This document shows positions 52,382 to 61,579 of a DNA stretch of 64,000 nucleotides, one piece after another. A program made the position numbers and the translations under genes. This DNA is from Corticicoccus populi (GTDB lineage Bacteria; Bacillota; Bacilli; Staphylococcales; Salinicoccaceae), in contig NZ_JBHUOQ010000001.1 of assembly GCF_042686195.1 (NCBI RefSeq), positions 806,001 to 870,000 on the forward strand, in the 5' to 3' direction. Numbering within the stretch: position 1 is the first letter of the stretch; each line of letters begins with the position of its first letter. The notes under the pieces are model-generated. The model did no database searches, was not told where the DNA came from, and worked only from the letters and a program-made list of their open reading frames with translations.

Positions 52382-53437
52382 TTATTCGTTTGTATCAAAG
52401 AGGCTGTTCTCATCAGCTACGGAATCTTCTTCTACATCTTCGTCGGATTTTTCACCGATTCCAAGTTCATTACGAAGCTTTTGATTGATTTCATTAAATA
52501 CCTCTGGATTCTCTTCCAGGTAAACTTTCACGTTTTCTTTACCCTGCCCGAGTCTCTCACCATTATATGAGTACCATGCGCCGCTCTTTTGAATGATATC
52601 ATATTCGGATCCGAGATCAATCACTTCACCGGTTCTGGATATTCCTTTACCGTACATCATATCTACTTCTGCTACTCTGAACGGCGGAGCGATTTTATTT
52701 TTCACTACTTTAATCTTTGTACGGTTACCGACAATCTCCTGCCCGAGTTTCAGCTGTTCTGAACGACGGACTTCAAGGCGGATTGAGCTGTAGAACTTCA
52801 GTGCACGCCCTCCAGGTGTTACTTCCGGGTTACCGAACATTACACCGACTTTTTCACGAATCTGGTTGATGAAGATGGCAGTCGTGTTACTTTTAGAAAT
52901 CGCACCGGACAATTTTCTTAGAGCCTGTGACATCAGTCTTGCCTGAAGTCCGACATGGGTATCTCCCATTTCGCCTTCAATCTCTGCTTTCGGTGTCAAT
53001 GCCGCTACTGAGTCAACAACAACCATATCCACTGCACCGCTTCGTACAAATGCTTCCGCAATTTCAAGACCCTGTTCCCCGTGGTCCGGCTGTGACAGAT
53101 ATAAATTATCAATGTCTACACCCAGGTTTTTCGCATATACGGGATCAAGCGCATGCTCTGCATCGATGAATGCTGCGATGCCGCCGTTTTTTTGTACTTC
53201 TGCAATCGCATGAAGTGCAACGGTAGTTTTACCGGAGGACTCAGGACCATATATTTCAATGATTCTTCCTTTAGGATATCCTCCTGCACCCAGCGCATTA
53301 TCCAAAGTAATTGACCCGCTTGAAATTGTTGACACTTTACGTGCAGTCTCTTCACCGAGTTTCATCACTGAACCTTTACCAAAAGACTTCTCCATATTTT
53401 TAATCACTGTATCTAATGCTTTTTGTCTTTCGTCCAT
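52382..53437 (-). CDS. recA: Recombinase RecA
   Basis: A 351-residue RecA. Walker A is GPESSGKTT; LDNALGAGGYPKGRIIEIYG, DAEHALDPVYAKNLGV, VVVDSVAAL (Walker B), the L1/L2 loops LMSQALRKLSGAISKSNT and FINQIREKVGVMFGNPE, and an acidic C-terminal tail are all present. It pairs homologous DNA and triggers LexA self-cleavage. GGAGGG precedes the ATG. A LexA box lies about 60 bases upstream. cinA, usually between pgsA and recA in relatives, is absent. Confidence 0.98.
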   Translation of the reverse strand: MDERQKALDTVIKNMEKSFGKGSVMKLGEETARKVSTISSGSITLDNALGAGGYPKGRIIEIYGPESSGKTTVALHAIAEVQKNGGIAAFIDAEHALDPVYAKNLGVDIDNLYLSQPDHGEQGLEIAEAFVRSGAVDMVVVDSVAALTPKAEIEGEMGDTHVGLQARLMSQALRKLSGAISKSNTTAIFINQIREKVGVMFGNPEVTPGGRALKFYSSIRLEVRRSEQLKLGQEIVGNRTKIKVVKNKIAPPFRVAEVDMMYGKGISRTGEVIDLGSEYDIIQKSGAWYSYNGERLGQGKENVKVYLEENPEVFNEINQKLRNELGIGEKSDEDVEEDSVADENSLFDTNE

Positions 53438-53469
53438 AATAACCCTCCAATATTTCTTATCCGAAATCA

Positions 53470-53508
53470 GTATATCACGAATAAAACAAAAAAGCGAACA
53501 TATATTCG
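53470..53508 (-). promoter_or_regulatory. recA promoter with LexA box
   Basis: CGAACATATATTCG (53495-53508) is one change from the perfect SOS box found at 38316-38329; its minus-strand reading ends just upstream of TATACT (53470-53475), so it covers the -35 region. Confidence 0.8.
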
Positions 53509-53607
53509 TATGAAATGATGTCGAATTTAAATTTCTTATTACGAAAATAAAATTCCAGGTGTTTGACTTCCCGGAATTTGAATAACTCTATTAAATTAAG
53601 TGCAGTT

Positions 53608-54195
53608 TTATTTTTCTTTATCCGCCAGAAAGACATCTCTGCCTTTATAAAAATACTCAATGCCTGACAAAATAGTAAAGAAAACTGCAATATACATAAA
53701 TATCATGCCGAGTGAGAACGGAAGATATGTGGTAAACAAGTCACCAAACAATAAAAACACAAGTGCCAGCATCTGAAACGTGGTTTTTATTTTTCCGAGC
53801 TGTCCTGCGGCACTGACGAAACCCTGCTCTATTTGAAGCAGTCTGAGTCCAGTCACTGCAAATTCCCTCGCAATAATGACGACTGCAATCCAGGAAGAAA
53901 TCGTATGCCACTCGACAAGAACGATTAATCCCGCAGTAACAAGCAGTTTATCTGCAAGGGGATCAAGGAATTTCCCCATGTTCGTAATCAAATTCCATTT
54001 TCTTGCAAGATAGCCGTCCAGGAAGTCTGTTAGAGCTGCCACAACAAAAATAATGCCGGATATCAGCTGTTCTATTAAAATGACGTGTCCGCCTAAAAAT
54101 GAAACTGTGCCGAAACCGAAATCAGCAAGTGCAAACACCAGAAATACCGGAATCAGCACCACTCTGAAAACTGTTAACTGATTTGGGATATTCAT
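53608..54195 (-). CDS. pgsA: CDP-diacylglycerol-glycerol-3-phosphate 3-phosphatidyltransferase
   Basis: A 195-residue membrane enzyme. The CDP-alcohol phosphotransferase motif is complete: DFLDGYLARKWNLITNMGKFLDPLADK. About four to five helices. It makes phosphatidylglycerophosphate, the first committed step to phosphatidylglycerol, and is essential; changes in it give daptomycin resistance in staphylococci. The start NIPNQLTVFRVVLIPVFLVF is typical. It lies four bases after ymfM. Confidence 0.96.
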   Translation of the reverse strand: MNIPNQLTVFRVVLIPVFLVFALADFGFGTVSFLGGHVILIEQLISGIIFVVAALTDFLDGYLARKWNLITNMGKFLDPLADKLLVTAGLIVLVEWHTISSWIAVVIIAREFAVTGLRLLQIEQGFVSAAGQLGKIKTTFQMLALVFLLFGDLFTTYLPFSLGMIFMYIAVFFTILSGIEYFYKGRDVFLADKEK

Positions 54196-54199
54196 ATGA

Positions 54200-55027
54200 T
54201 TACTCCGTTTCTATATTGAATTGATAATAAACTGTAATTGATCCGTCTGTCTGATTATTCTCAAGCAGTTCACCGTTTACGGATACATCAAACTCCTGGG
54301 CATTGCCGAGCGTCACGTATACTTCACCTGCTTCAGAATCAATTTCAAACTCACCTGATTCTAATTCTTCATAAGCATATGTGTTGCCGATATCATCAGT
54401 AATACTCACCCATGAATTGGTACCATCCAGTGAAAGTGTCAATGCTTCACTGGTTGTCACATTATAAGTCAGAACATTATCGTTCAGACCGGCAAAATCA
54501 ATCACTGTCTGAGGTGCTTCTTCTTCAGGTTCCGGTTCTGATGATTCTTCTTCCCCTTCTCCTGCAGCATCCGCTTCCTCTTCAGGTTCTGAAGCTTCTT
54601 CATCAACTTCAACATCTGCAGTTTCATAAATCGGCTTCCGTTCAAATACATCTGCTTCAGAGCCAATCTGCAGAAGTACCATCCAGACAACAAACAATAC
54701 CAGTATCATGACAAAAAAACTGATGAAAACTTTCTTTAAATACTGGAAATCTTCATTATCCGTCTGGGTGCGTTTTTTATTGGAAGACTCTCGTTCATAT
54801 GTAAAGTCTTCACTGAACCGTTCAATTAATGCTTCACTGTCCAGGCGGAGAACCTTACAGTATTTATCAATTAAAAGCGGTGCGTACCTTGGTTTCGGCA
54901 GCTGAGTGAAATCACCCTTCTCCAAGGTTTTAATAATTTCTTTCCGGATACCGGATTTCTCCTGCATCTCTTTTAAAGTAATTCCTTCTTTTTCACGTTT
55001 ATCTCTTAAATAAGGTCCGAGTTTCAT
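54200..55027 (-). CDS. ymfM: RodZ-like helix-turn-helix membrane protein (YmfM)
   Basis: A 275-residue protein. Residues 1-70 form a Cro/RodZ-type helix-turn-helix (LGPYLRDKREKEGITLKEMQEKSGIRKEIIKTLEKGDF); one membrane helix is at about residues 105-127 (VFISFFVMILVLFVVWMVLL); an acidic E/A/P linker follows; the C-terminal ~110 residues are a DUF4115-like beta domain outside the cell. RodZ proteins tie MreB or division proteins to the envelope. GGAGGTACC precedes the ATG. Confidence 0.9.
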   Translation of the reverse strand: MKLGPYLRDKREKEGITLKEMQEKSGIRKEIIKTLEKGDFTQLPKPRYAPLLIDKYCKVLRLDSEALIERFSEDFTYERESSNKKRTQTDNEDFQYLKKVFISFFVMILVLFVVWMVLLQIGSEADVFERKPIYETADVEVDEEASEPEEEADAAGEGEEESSEPEPEEEAPQTVIDFAGLNDNVLTYNVTTSEALTLSLDGTNSWVSITDDIGNTYAYEELESGEFEIDSEAGEVYVTLGNAQEFDVSVNGELLENNQTDGSITVYYQFNIETE

Positions 55028-55036
55028 GGTACCTCC

Positions 55037-55858
55037 TTAAAATCCGCCAAAGAAGTCCATGTCCTCATTCTGGAACCAATGCTTCTTCTTATGCTTTTCA
55101 TAGGTAATTTCCTGATCTTCTGTTTCACGAAGTTCAATAATATAATCAAAATCATTCAGCGTGTAATGCATTCCCTCAATAAACAAATCCGGATGCTCCA
55201 CTACCTTTATCGCTGGGAAAGTCATAATTTCCCTGATCAATTCCTTATGTGCCTGACTTGTTGAATTGGTTGTCACCGCACCGTCAATAATAAACACATT
55301 TTTTTCATCGTACTCACCCTTTAACAGACTTGTTCTAAGCGTCTGTTTAATCAGCGTACTTGATAAAAAGAGCCATTTCTTCTTTGCGGTAACACTCCCG
55401 GCAACTATGGATTCCGTCTTTCCGACACGCGGCATGCCGCGCACCCCGATTAAACGGTGTCCTTTTTCCGAGAATATTTCTGCAAGAAAATCGACTAAAA
55501 TACCAATCTCGTTTCGTGTAAAGCGGAACACTTTCTTATCCCCTTCATCACGCTTAATAAAACGGCCGTGCCTTACAGCAAGACGGTCTCTGACCTGGGG
55601 CGTTCTGACTTTCATAATATTAATGTCATCAACATACTGGCTGATATATATAAACCGGCGCAGTTTATTGATATTATCCGTCCTTAAAATCAGACCCCGC
55701 CTGCTTTTTTCAACACCGTTAATTGTATTGATACTAATGCCGAGGTTTCCAAGAAGTGAAGAAATATCTCCGAGGAGTCCCGGACGGCTGACTAAATTCT
55801 CATATTCCAGATACTGTTCTATATTTCTTTCCGGATGAAGATCACTGCCTTCTTTCAC
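55037..55858 (-). CDS. ymfK: YmfK family protein (DUF3388)
   Basis: A 273-residue protein of the conserved ymf cluster. An ACT-like N-terminal part (LVSRPGLLGDISSLLGNLGISINTINGVE) is followed by a P-loop-like GVRGMPRVGKTESIVAG, VFIIDGAVTTNSTSQAHKEL and IIELRETED. The start is taken as the GTG at 55858, which overlaps the ymfI stop (GTGA); a TTG three codons earlier touches the GGGGG site. Function unknown; position suggests a link to division or membrane processes. Confidence 0.88.
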   Translation of the reverse strand: MKEGSDLHPERNIEQYLEYENLVSRPGLLGDISSLLGNLGISINTINGVEKSRRGLILRTDNINKLRRFIYISQYVDDINIMKVRTPQVRDRLAVRHGRFIKRDEGDKKVFRFTRNEIGILVDFLAEIFSEKGHRLIGVRGMPRVGKTESIVAGSVTAKKKWLFLSSTLIKQTLRTSLLKGEYDEKNVFIIDGAVTTNSTSQAHKELIREIMTFPAIKVVEHPDLFIEGMHYTLNDFDYIIELRETEDQEITYEKHKKKHWFQNEDMDFFGGF

Positions 55859-56541
55859 GTATACCAACCCCCGTTAATGTTGAGAATTTCACCTGTGACA
55901 CTTGAGGCGTTCTTATTTAGCAAGTATAACACTGAATGTGTTATTTCGTCCGGTTCAATCATGCGGTGCTGCGGCAGTTCATCAAGCAGATACTCAAGAT
56001 CACTGCTGCCGAGTTCATCTGTCATTTTACCCCGGACCACTCCCGGGGCAACCGCATTGACAGTCACACTTGTACCGGCAAGCTCTTTTGCGAGTGATTT
56101 AACAAGGGACTCTTCCGCCCCCTTCATCGCACTGTAAATACTTTCAAAACTTGCACCCACGCGTCCCCATACCGAACTGATTACCACTATTCTACCATGT
56201 TTCGACTGTTTTAGTTTAGGGAGCAGTACTTTTATAAACACGATGAGTGAACGGATACTGATATGATACTGTGTATCTACTTCAGAAAGTTCAGTATCCT
56301 CAAGCATCTTAAATAATGTAATTCCCGGTGCCCAGATTAAACCGTCAATCGTATCCGTGTTTTTAAACAGCTCATGCACTTCTTCTTCTGTCACAGCCTT
56401 TGACACATCCAGAAAATGATGTTCACTTTCATATTCAGGCATTCTGGATTTGGAAATAGTAATGACACTGTCTTTAGACAATGCTTTATGAATACTCTGA
56501 CCAATATCTCCGGTGGCGCCGACAATCACATATTTATTCAT
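55855..56541 (-). CDS. ymfI: EF-P 5-aminopentanone reductase-like SDR (YmfI)
   Basis: A 228-residue short-chain dehydrogenase. The NAD(P) motif is GATGDIGQSI, the catalytic triad region is VISSVWGRVGASFESIYSAMKG (Ser, Tyr, Lys), and NAVAPGVVRGKM and the C-terminal GEILNINGGWYT follow. B. subtilis YmfI, in the same gene order, reduces the aminopentanone group on Lys32 of elongation factor P. That role is inferred from orthology and synteny. It overlaps the end of ymfH by eight bases. Confidence 0.9.
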   Translation of the reverse strand: MNKYVIVGATGDIGQSIHKALSKDSVITISKSRMPEYESEHHFLDVSKAVTEEEVHELFKNTDTIDGLIWAPGITLFKMLEDTELSEVDTQYHISIRSLIVFIKVLLPKLKQSKHGRIVVISSVWGRVGASFESIYSAMKGAEESLVKSLAKELAGTSVTVNAVAPGVVRGKMTDELGSSDLEYLLDELPQHRMIEPDEITHSVLYLLNKNASSVTGEILNINGGWYT

Positions 56542-57817
56542 AAGGCTTCACAAGACATTCTACTAGATAGTCTTTATTCAGTACATCAAACACATGGAAC
56601 TTTACTTCCTCAAGTGTAATATCTTCAATAATTTCCGGCAGCTGATATAAATCATAACCGTCCAGGTGATACTTTGTATATTGATTCGCTATATATTCAG
56701 GAGAGTTCAAACTGGATAAAAAGTCACCGATAACTTCACGTTTTTGATTATCCAGGCGTTCTTTAGTAATGGTATTATTATGTTTCGCTTCTTCAATAAT
56801 CTCCAGTATCCGGTCTTTGAATGCATCCGGTGCATCTGTGTTCGTTGTCATCAGTACATGGGAAAACTGAGTCTCCTCCTGGTGACTGAAATTAAAGGAA
56901 TCATCAATCAGCCGGCTGTTCAGCATTTCATAATAATACTCTGACTGTTCCCCGAACAGCATATCGAGTGCAAACATCATGCTGATATCGCGCTTTAGTC
57001 TGTCATCAGGATCCTCGAGATCCTGATGGTGCTTGAAGCCGAGCATCACTTTCGTTTCATTCACATCAAGTTCAAGTACTTTTTTCCTTGTATTGACTTC
57101 ACGCGGTTCCTCAGGAAGCAGCCGCTCAATAGCCATTTCATCAGAAATTTCACGTTTTGACTGATGTTCTTTAACGTAGCCGATTACCTCTTCCACATTA
57201 TAATCCCCGACCATGATTAAGACCATGTTGGACGGATGATAAAATGTTTCATGACAGAGGAAAAGATGTTCTTTTGTAATTTCACTGATCGAATCAAGTG
57301 TACCTGCAATATCGATTTTTACAGGAAGGTTCTGATACATTGCATTCAGCGTTTCGAAATATAATCTGTACCCGGGATTATCCTGATACATCTTAATTTC
57401 TTCATTGATAATACCAACTTCCCGTGCAACTGTCTCATCTGTAAAATACGGCTGTTCCACCATATCCATCAGCAATTTTAAGTTTGGATAGAACTGCTCT
57501 GTCGTACTGAACAAATAAGATGTTCTGTCAAATGACGTAAATGCATTTGCATTCGCACCGTTTTTTGAAAACAGATTAAACACATCACCGTCTTCTTTCT
57601 CAAACATTTTATGCTCAAGAAAATGGGCAATTCCGTCCGGTACTTTATGGGAGACACCGTTCGCAGTAAACTGATCATCCAGTGAGCCGTATTTTGTAGT
57701 GTATGTGACAAATTTTTTATTGTAGCCTGGCTTATTAATAATAAAGACATCGAGACCATTATCAAGTGTCTCCTGATACACTTTTTCATCAATTGTTTTA
57801 TACTCATGTAAAATCAT
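56534..57817 (-). CDS. ymfH: M16 family metallopeptidase (YmfH)
   Basis: A 427-residue pitrilysin-type peptidase. The inverted zinc motif HXXEH appears in GIAHFLEHKMFE, with the downstream glutamate in EEIKMYQDNPG. It is paired with YmfF, like the active and inactive halves of two-subunit M16 proteases. The family contributes to peptide and signal turnover; in staphylococci and streptococci this pair has been linked to peptide pheromone processing. The start codon follows within two bases of the ymfF stop. Confidence 0.92.
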   Translation of the reverse strand: MILHEYKTIDEKVYQETLDNGLDVFIINKPGYNKKFVTYTTKYGSLDDQFTANGVSHKVPDGIAHFLEHKMFEKEDGDVFNLFSKNGANANAFTSFDRTSYLFSTTEQFYPNLKLLMDMVEQPYFTDETVAREVGIINEEIKMYQDNPGYRLYFETLNAMYQNLPVKIDIAGTLDSISEITKEHLFLCHETFYHPSNMVLIMVGDYNVEEVIGYVKEHQSKREISDEMAIERLLPEEPREVNTRKKVLELDVNETKVMLGFKHHQDLEDPDDRLKRDISMMFALDMLFGEQSEYYYEMLNSRLIDDSFNFSHQEETQFSHVLMTTNTDAPDAFKDRILEIIEEAKHNNTITKERLDNQKREVIGDFLSSLNSPEYIANQYTKYHLDGYDLYQLPEIIEDITLEEVKFHVFDVLNKDYLVECLVKPYE

Positions 57818-57818
57818 A

Positions 57819-59069
57819 TTAAGACTCTCCTGTTAAAGTATAGACTGTATCAAGCTTAATCTTTCCTGCAACTTCAGAAACGAGTGTTTTATCCACCTTG
57901 TCAATACAAGTTTCCCATGACGGTGCATCTTCCGGCAGAAGCAGCTGGTTATATACCAGCGTCAGAAGTGATTTCGGCTGATCTTTAATTTCTTCACGGC
58001 TGATTTTCATCATGTTCTTAATTTCATTTACAAATTCTTCTTCAAAATCCCCGTCTTTAAGTCTTGCCAGCTCTTCAAGTACCGCATCCTCTGTGATCTG
58101 TACTTTCCCTGCATCGACACCGCCTAATACAAATAAATAACCATTTTTCATATCTACCTGGGAATGAATCTGGTACGCAAGACTTTTTTCTTCCCGGATA
58201 TTACGGAATAAAAAGCTTGAGGCCGTTCCGCCGAACATCTGGTTTAATACATTAAAAGCCATACGTTCATAAGGCCCGTTAATATCCGCCCGGAAACCGA
58301 GATTCAATTTTGCCTGTTCAATTTTCTGAACATCTGTCTTATGTGTTACTTCACCCGTCTCTTTAAACGGGTATGATTCATATGATAATGACACCGGGGC
58401 ACTGCGTTTTAAAATATTCTGCAATTCTTCTGTAATATCATTATCAAAATTACCGACAGCAGAAATCACCACTTCGTCTTCCTCAAGCATTCTCTGATGT
58501 TCGTGTTTCAAATCCTCCATTGTGATACCCTCAATATCTTCAAGGACACCATGGGATAAATACTTATAATCCTCATCCTTGAACATTTCATTGAGCAGTG
58601 CTTCAAAACTTTTCTGTGCACGATTGTCCTTCATCGACTTTAAACGGTTCTCATACAGCCGGCGTTCACGCAGGAAAAATGTTTCATCTTCCTCTGTGTA
58701 TTTTGAAGGCGCCGACAGGGCATCATTCAATACCTCTGTCATCGCTTTTAAAATATTCAAATCTTCTTTTACAAATTTGGAATTCACAAACTCAACACTG
58801 AATGTCACCAGGTGGTCTTTCCCTTTTTTCGTTACAGTCGATGTCAAATGTGCACCGTAGTGATGCGCTAAATATTCGAGCAGCTCACTTTCTGTTTTAA
58901 AACGACTCGTACGTTTGACCATCATTCGGCTTAATAAGTTCCGAAGCGTCAGACGTTCCCTGTCGAGTCTGCTTCTAAATTGTACACGTAATGTAATTGT
59001 TTTGAACTGTTCTGTCTGCACCAGTACAACCGGTATATTATTTAATTCATGTTGCTCTACTGTATACAT
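57819..59069 (-). CDS. ymfF: M16 family peptidase-like protein (YmfF)
   Basis: A 416-residue M16 protein without the HXXEH zinc site: the matching region reads RNLLSRMMVKRTSRFKTESELLEYLAHHYGA. It is therefore the probable non-catalytic partner of YmfH. The C-terminal half keeps the M16 fold (NVLNQMFGGTASSFLFRNIREEKSLAYQI). AAGGAGTCTTTTG precedes the ATG at 59069. A TTG directly before that ATG is an alternative. Confidence 0.9.
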   Translation of the reverse strand: MYTVEQHELNNIPVVLVQTEQFKTITLRVQFRSRLDRERLTLRNLLSRMMVKRTSRFKTESELLEYLAHHYGAHLTSTVTKKGKDHLVTFSVEFVNSKFVKEDLNILKAMTEVLNDALSAPSKYTEEDETFFLRERRLYENRLKSMKDNRAQKSFEALLNEMFKDEDYKYLSHGVLEDIEGITMEDLKHEHQRMLEEDEVVISAVGNFDNDITEELQNILKRSAPVSLSYESYPFKETGEVTHKTDVQKIEQAKLNLGFRADINGPYERMAFNVLNQMFGGTASSFLFRNIREEKSLAYQIHSQVDMKNGYLFVLGGVDAGKVQITEDAVLEELARLKDGDFEEEFVNEIKNMMKISREEIKDQPKSLLTLVYNQLLLPEDAPSWETCIDKVDKTLVSEVAGKIKLDTVYTLTGES

Positions 59070-59080
59070 CAAAAGACTCC

Positions 59081-61522
59081 TTATTCTTGATTTTCAATGA
59101 GTACTGTCCGCGGTTTACTGCCGCTCGACGGTCCGATGACACCGTTTGCCTCGAGGTCATCAACAAGCCTTGCCGCACGGTTATAACCGATTCTGAACTG
59201 TCTCTGCAGTAATGAGGCACTTGCACGCTGTTCTTCTATGACGAACCATTTCGCATCCGGATACAGCTCATCTTCAGATTCTACACTTTCTTTTTCAGGT
59301 GCCTTATTCATAATTGATTTCTCATAATTGGCTTTCATCTGACTGGTAATAAAGTCAACAACATCATAGACTTCATTGTCTGATAAAAATGCGCCCTGAA
59401 CCCTGATTGGTTTTGAACGGCCGGACGGAAGGAATAACATATCCCCTTTACCCAGAAGTTTTTCAGCACCCTGTCCGTCGATAATTGTTCTTGAATCGGT
59501 TTGAGAACTCACACTGAAAGCAATTCTTGACGGAATATTCGCCTTAATAATCCCGGTGATAACATCAACCGACGGACGCTGTGTCGCGATGATTAAGTGA
59601 ATTCCTGCTGCACGTGCCATCTGTGCAATACGTGTGATTGATGCCTCTACATCTTTTGAAGCGACCATCATTAAGTCCGCAAGCTCATCCACTATAACGA
59701 CAATGTAAGGAAGTTTCTGCACTTTTTCAGGTTCATCCGCTTCTCTTTCCAAGTATTGGTTGTAAGCTTCAATATTACGCGTTCCTGAGTGTGAGAATAA
59801 ATCATACCGCCGCTCCATTTCACTGACGATTCTGTTTAACGCGTCACTCGCTTTCTGCGGGTTGGTCACCACAGGCGATAACAGATGTGGAATACCATTG
59901 TATACATTCAATTCCACCATTTTCGGATCAATCATCATCAATTTGACTTCATGCGGCTTCGCATTCATCAAAAGACTGGTAATAATACCGTTAATACACA
60001 CAGATTTACCGCTTCCTGTTGACCCGGCAACAAGCAGATGGGGCATTTTATTGAGTTCAGCTGTAATCGGTGCCCCTGATATATCTTTTCCAAGCACCAC
60101 TTCAAGCGGATTGTCTGTCTGCTTTCTCTTTAATACTTCCCGGAGCGTGACCATGCTGACAACTGAATTCGGCACTTCAATACCCACTGCAGATTTACCA
60201 GGTATCGGTGCTTCAATACGAATGTCTTTTGCTGCAAGACTCAGTGCAATATCATTTTGAAGATTGATGATTTTGCTGACTTTGACACCGATGTCCGGTT
60301 GGATTTCAAACTGTGTTACCGCAGGGCCGATACGGATTTTTGAAACTTTGGCATTCACACCGAAATTTTTCAATGTTTCCTCAAGTACACGCCCCTGTTT
60401 AAGTACCTCTTTATTACTCATTTTCTCGGATACTTCGGCATCTTTAAGCATTTGTATCGATGGCAGCTTATATTCTTTCAACTGTGCAATCTCTTCATCG
60501 TCCAGAACATCTACAGAGCTGCTGCCGGTATTATCCGACTGCGTCTGATCGAGATCATCTGTTTCATATTGAATTTCCTGAGGCTTCTCTTCCTCAGTAT
60601 CAATCTGCATGCCGTTAGTGTCATTTTCTTTTACTTTGGCAGTCGTTTTAGCTGCTTTTTTATTCGATGATGCAGGCTTCTCTTCTTTAAGTTCCGGTTC
60701 ATCATATGAGTACATATCTTCTATAATCGTTTCATCCGGTGTTAAATCTTCAAATTCCTTCGGTGCATCGACAGCTGCAGTTGAAGATTCTTTTGATTCC
60801 GCCTTCTTTTTCGGTGCTTTTTTCGGTTTTTCCTTCACAGACTTTTTATTTTCACTGCTGCCGTCAAATAAACTGCTGTATAGTGTTTTTAAACGGCTGA
60901 ATGCACTTCCTGTAATCTTCACAAGTCCGGAAGCTGCACCTTTCACAAATTTCACCATATGCGAAAAATCTGTAGACAATGATTCTTCTATACTTTTTCC
61001 TGCAATCAGCAAATAACTGAAGTATATGAATATCACACTGAGAAGCAGTGTGCCGAAAAGAGAAACACCTGTTGATGAGAAACTGAACAGTGCCTGGCCG
61101 ATAATTCCACCGCCGAAAAATCCGCTCTCACCCGATGTCCGTATTGTATTTAGGATTTCATCAAATGTATAGAACGATTCAATTCTTGACCGCTCAGTAA
61201 TATATAAAATAGAGTGGAATAAAAACAAGAGACCAAACTGAAGCAGCAGATAACCGCCCATACGTTTAGTAAATGGAATTCTCTGCTCTGTCGCTAAATA
61301 CACACTGAGTAAAACAATAACCACATAAGTGAAATACCGGCTGAGTCCGACAAAGTATGCAAAGAAACTGTCAATATATTCTCCGATAACGCCAAGCTGA
61401 AACACCGCAATAACCGTTAACAGAACTAATAGGAATGCAGTAATTGAATAATAGGTACGGTTATTCTGAGGCGTTTTGCGCTTTGTCGTTTTTCTTGTAC
61501 TCTTCCTTGGTTTTGCCGCCAT
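59081..61522 (-). CDS. ftsK: DNA translocase FtsK/SpoIIIE
   Basis: An 813-residue motor. Four or five N-terminal helices (about residues 22-185) anchor it at the septum; a charged linker rich in K, E and P follows; the ATPase has Walker A VAGSTGSGKSVCING and Walker B YIVVIVDELADLMM; the C-terminal gamma winged helix (ASLLQRQFRIGYNRAARLVDDLEANGVIGP) reads KOPS/SRS sites. It clears chromosome ends from the closing septum. AAGGGGGAATTTGT precedes the ATG. Confidence 0.96.
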   Translation of the reverse strand: MAAKPRKSTRKTTKRKTPQNNRTYYSITAFLLVLLTVIAVFQLGVIGEYIDSFFAYFVGLSRYFTYVVIVLLSVYLATEQRIPFTKRMGGYLLLQFGLLFLFHSILYITERSRIESFYTFDEILNTIRTSGESGFFGGGIIGQALFSFSSTGVSLFGTLLLSVIFIYFSYLLIAGKSIEESLSTDFSHMVKFVKGAASGLVKITGSAFSRLKTLYSSLFDGSSENKKSVKEKPKKAPKKKAESKESSTAAVDAPKEFEDLTPDETIIEDMYSYDEPELKEEKPASSNKKAAKTTAKVKENDTNGMQIDTEEEKPQEIQYETDDLDQTQSDNTGSSSVDVLDDEEIAQLKEYKLPSIQMLKDAEVSEKMSNKEVLKQGRVLEETLKNFGVNAKVSKIRIGPAVTQFEIQPDIGVKVSKIINLQNDIALSLAAKDIRIEAPIPGKSAVGIEVPNSVVSMVTLREVLKRKQTDNPLEVVLGKDISGAPITAELNKMPHLLVAGSTGSGKSVCINGIITSLLMNAKPHEVKLMMIDPKMVELNVYNGIPHLLSPVVTNPQKASDALNRIVSEMERRYDLFSHSGTRNIEAYNQYLEREADEPEKVQKLPYIVVIVDELADLMMVASKDVEASITRIAQMARAAGIHLIIATQRPSVDVITGIIKANIPSRIAFSVSSQTDSRTIIDGQGAEKLLGKGDMLFLPSGRSKPIRVQGAFLSDNEVYDVVDFITSQMKANYEKSIMNKAPEKESVESEDELYPDAKWFVIEEQRASASLLQRQFRIGYNRAARLVDDLEANGVIGPSSGSKPRTVLIENQE

Positions 61523-61543
61523 ACAAATTCCCCCTTCAATTGA

Positions 61544-61575
61544 TAATGAGACTGCCTTAACCCGACAGTCTCATG
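61544..61575 (-). terminator. Hairpin between rnjB and ftsK
   Basis: ATGAGACTG / CAGTCTCAT stem with an 11-base loop just after the rnjB stop. The T tail is poor, so it may be an attenuator or RNA-stability element. Confidence 0.5.
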
Positions 61576-61579
61576 CACT

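Noticed and set aside
55266..55838. 190-codon plus-strand frame opposite ymfK
   Set aside because: Antisense shadow of a conserved gene in the ymf cluster; no Shine-Dalgarno.
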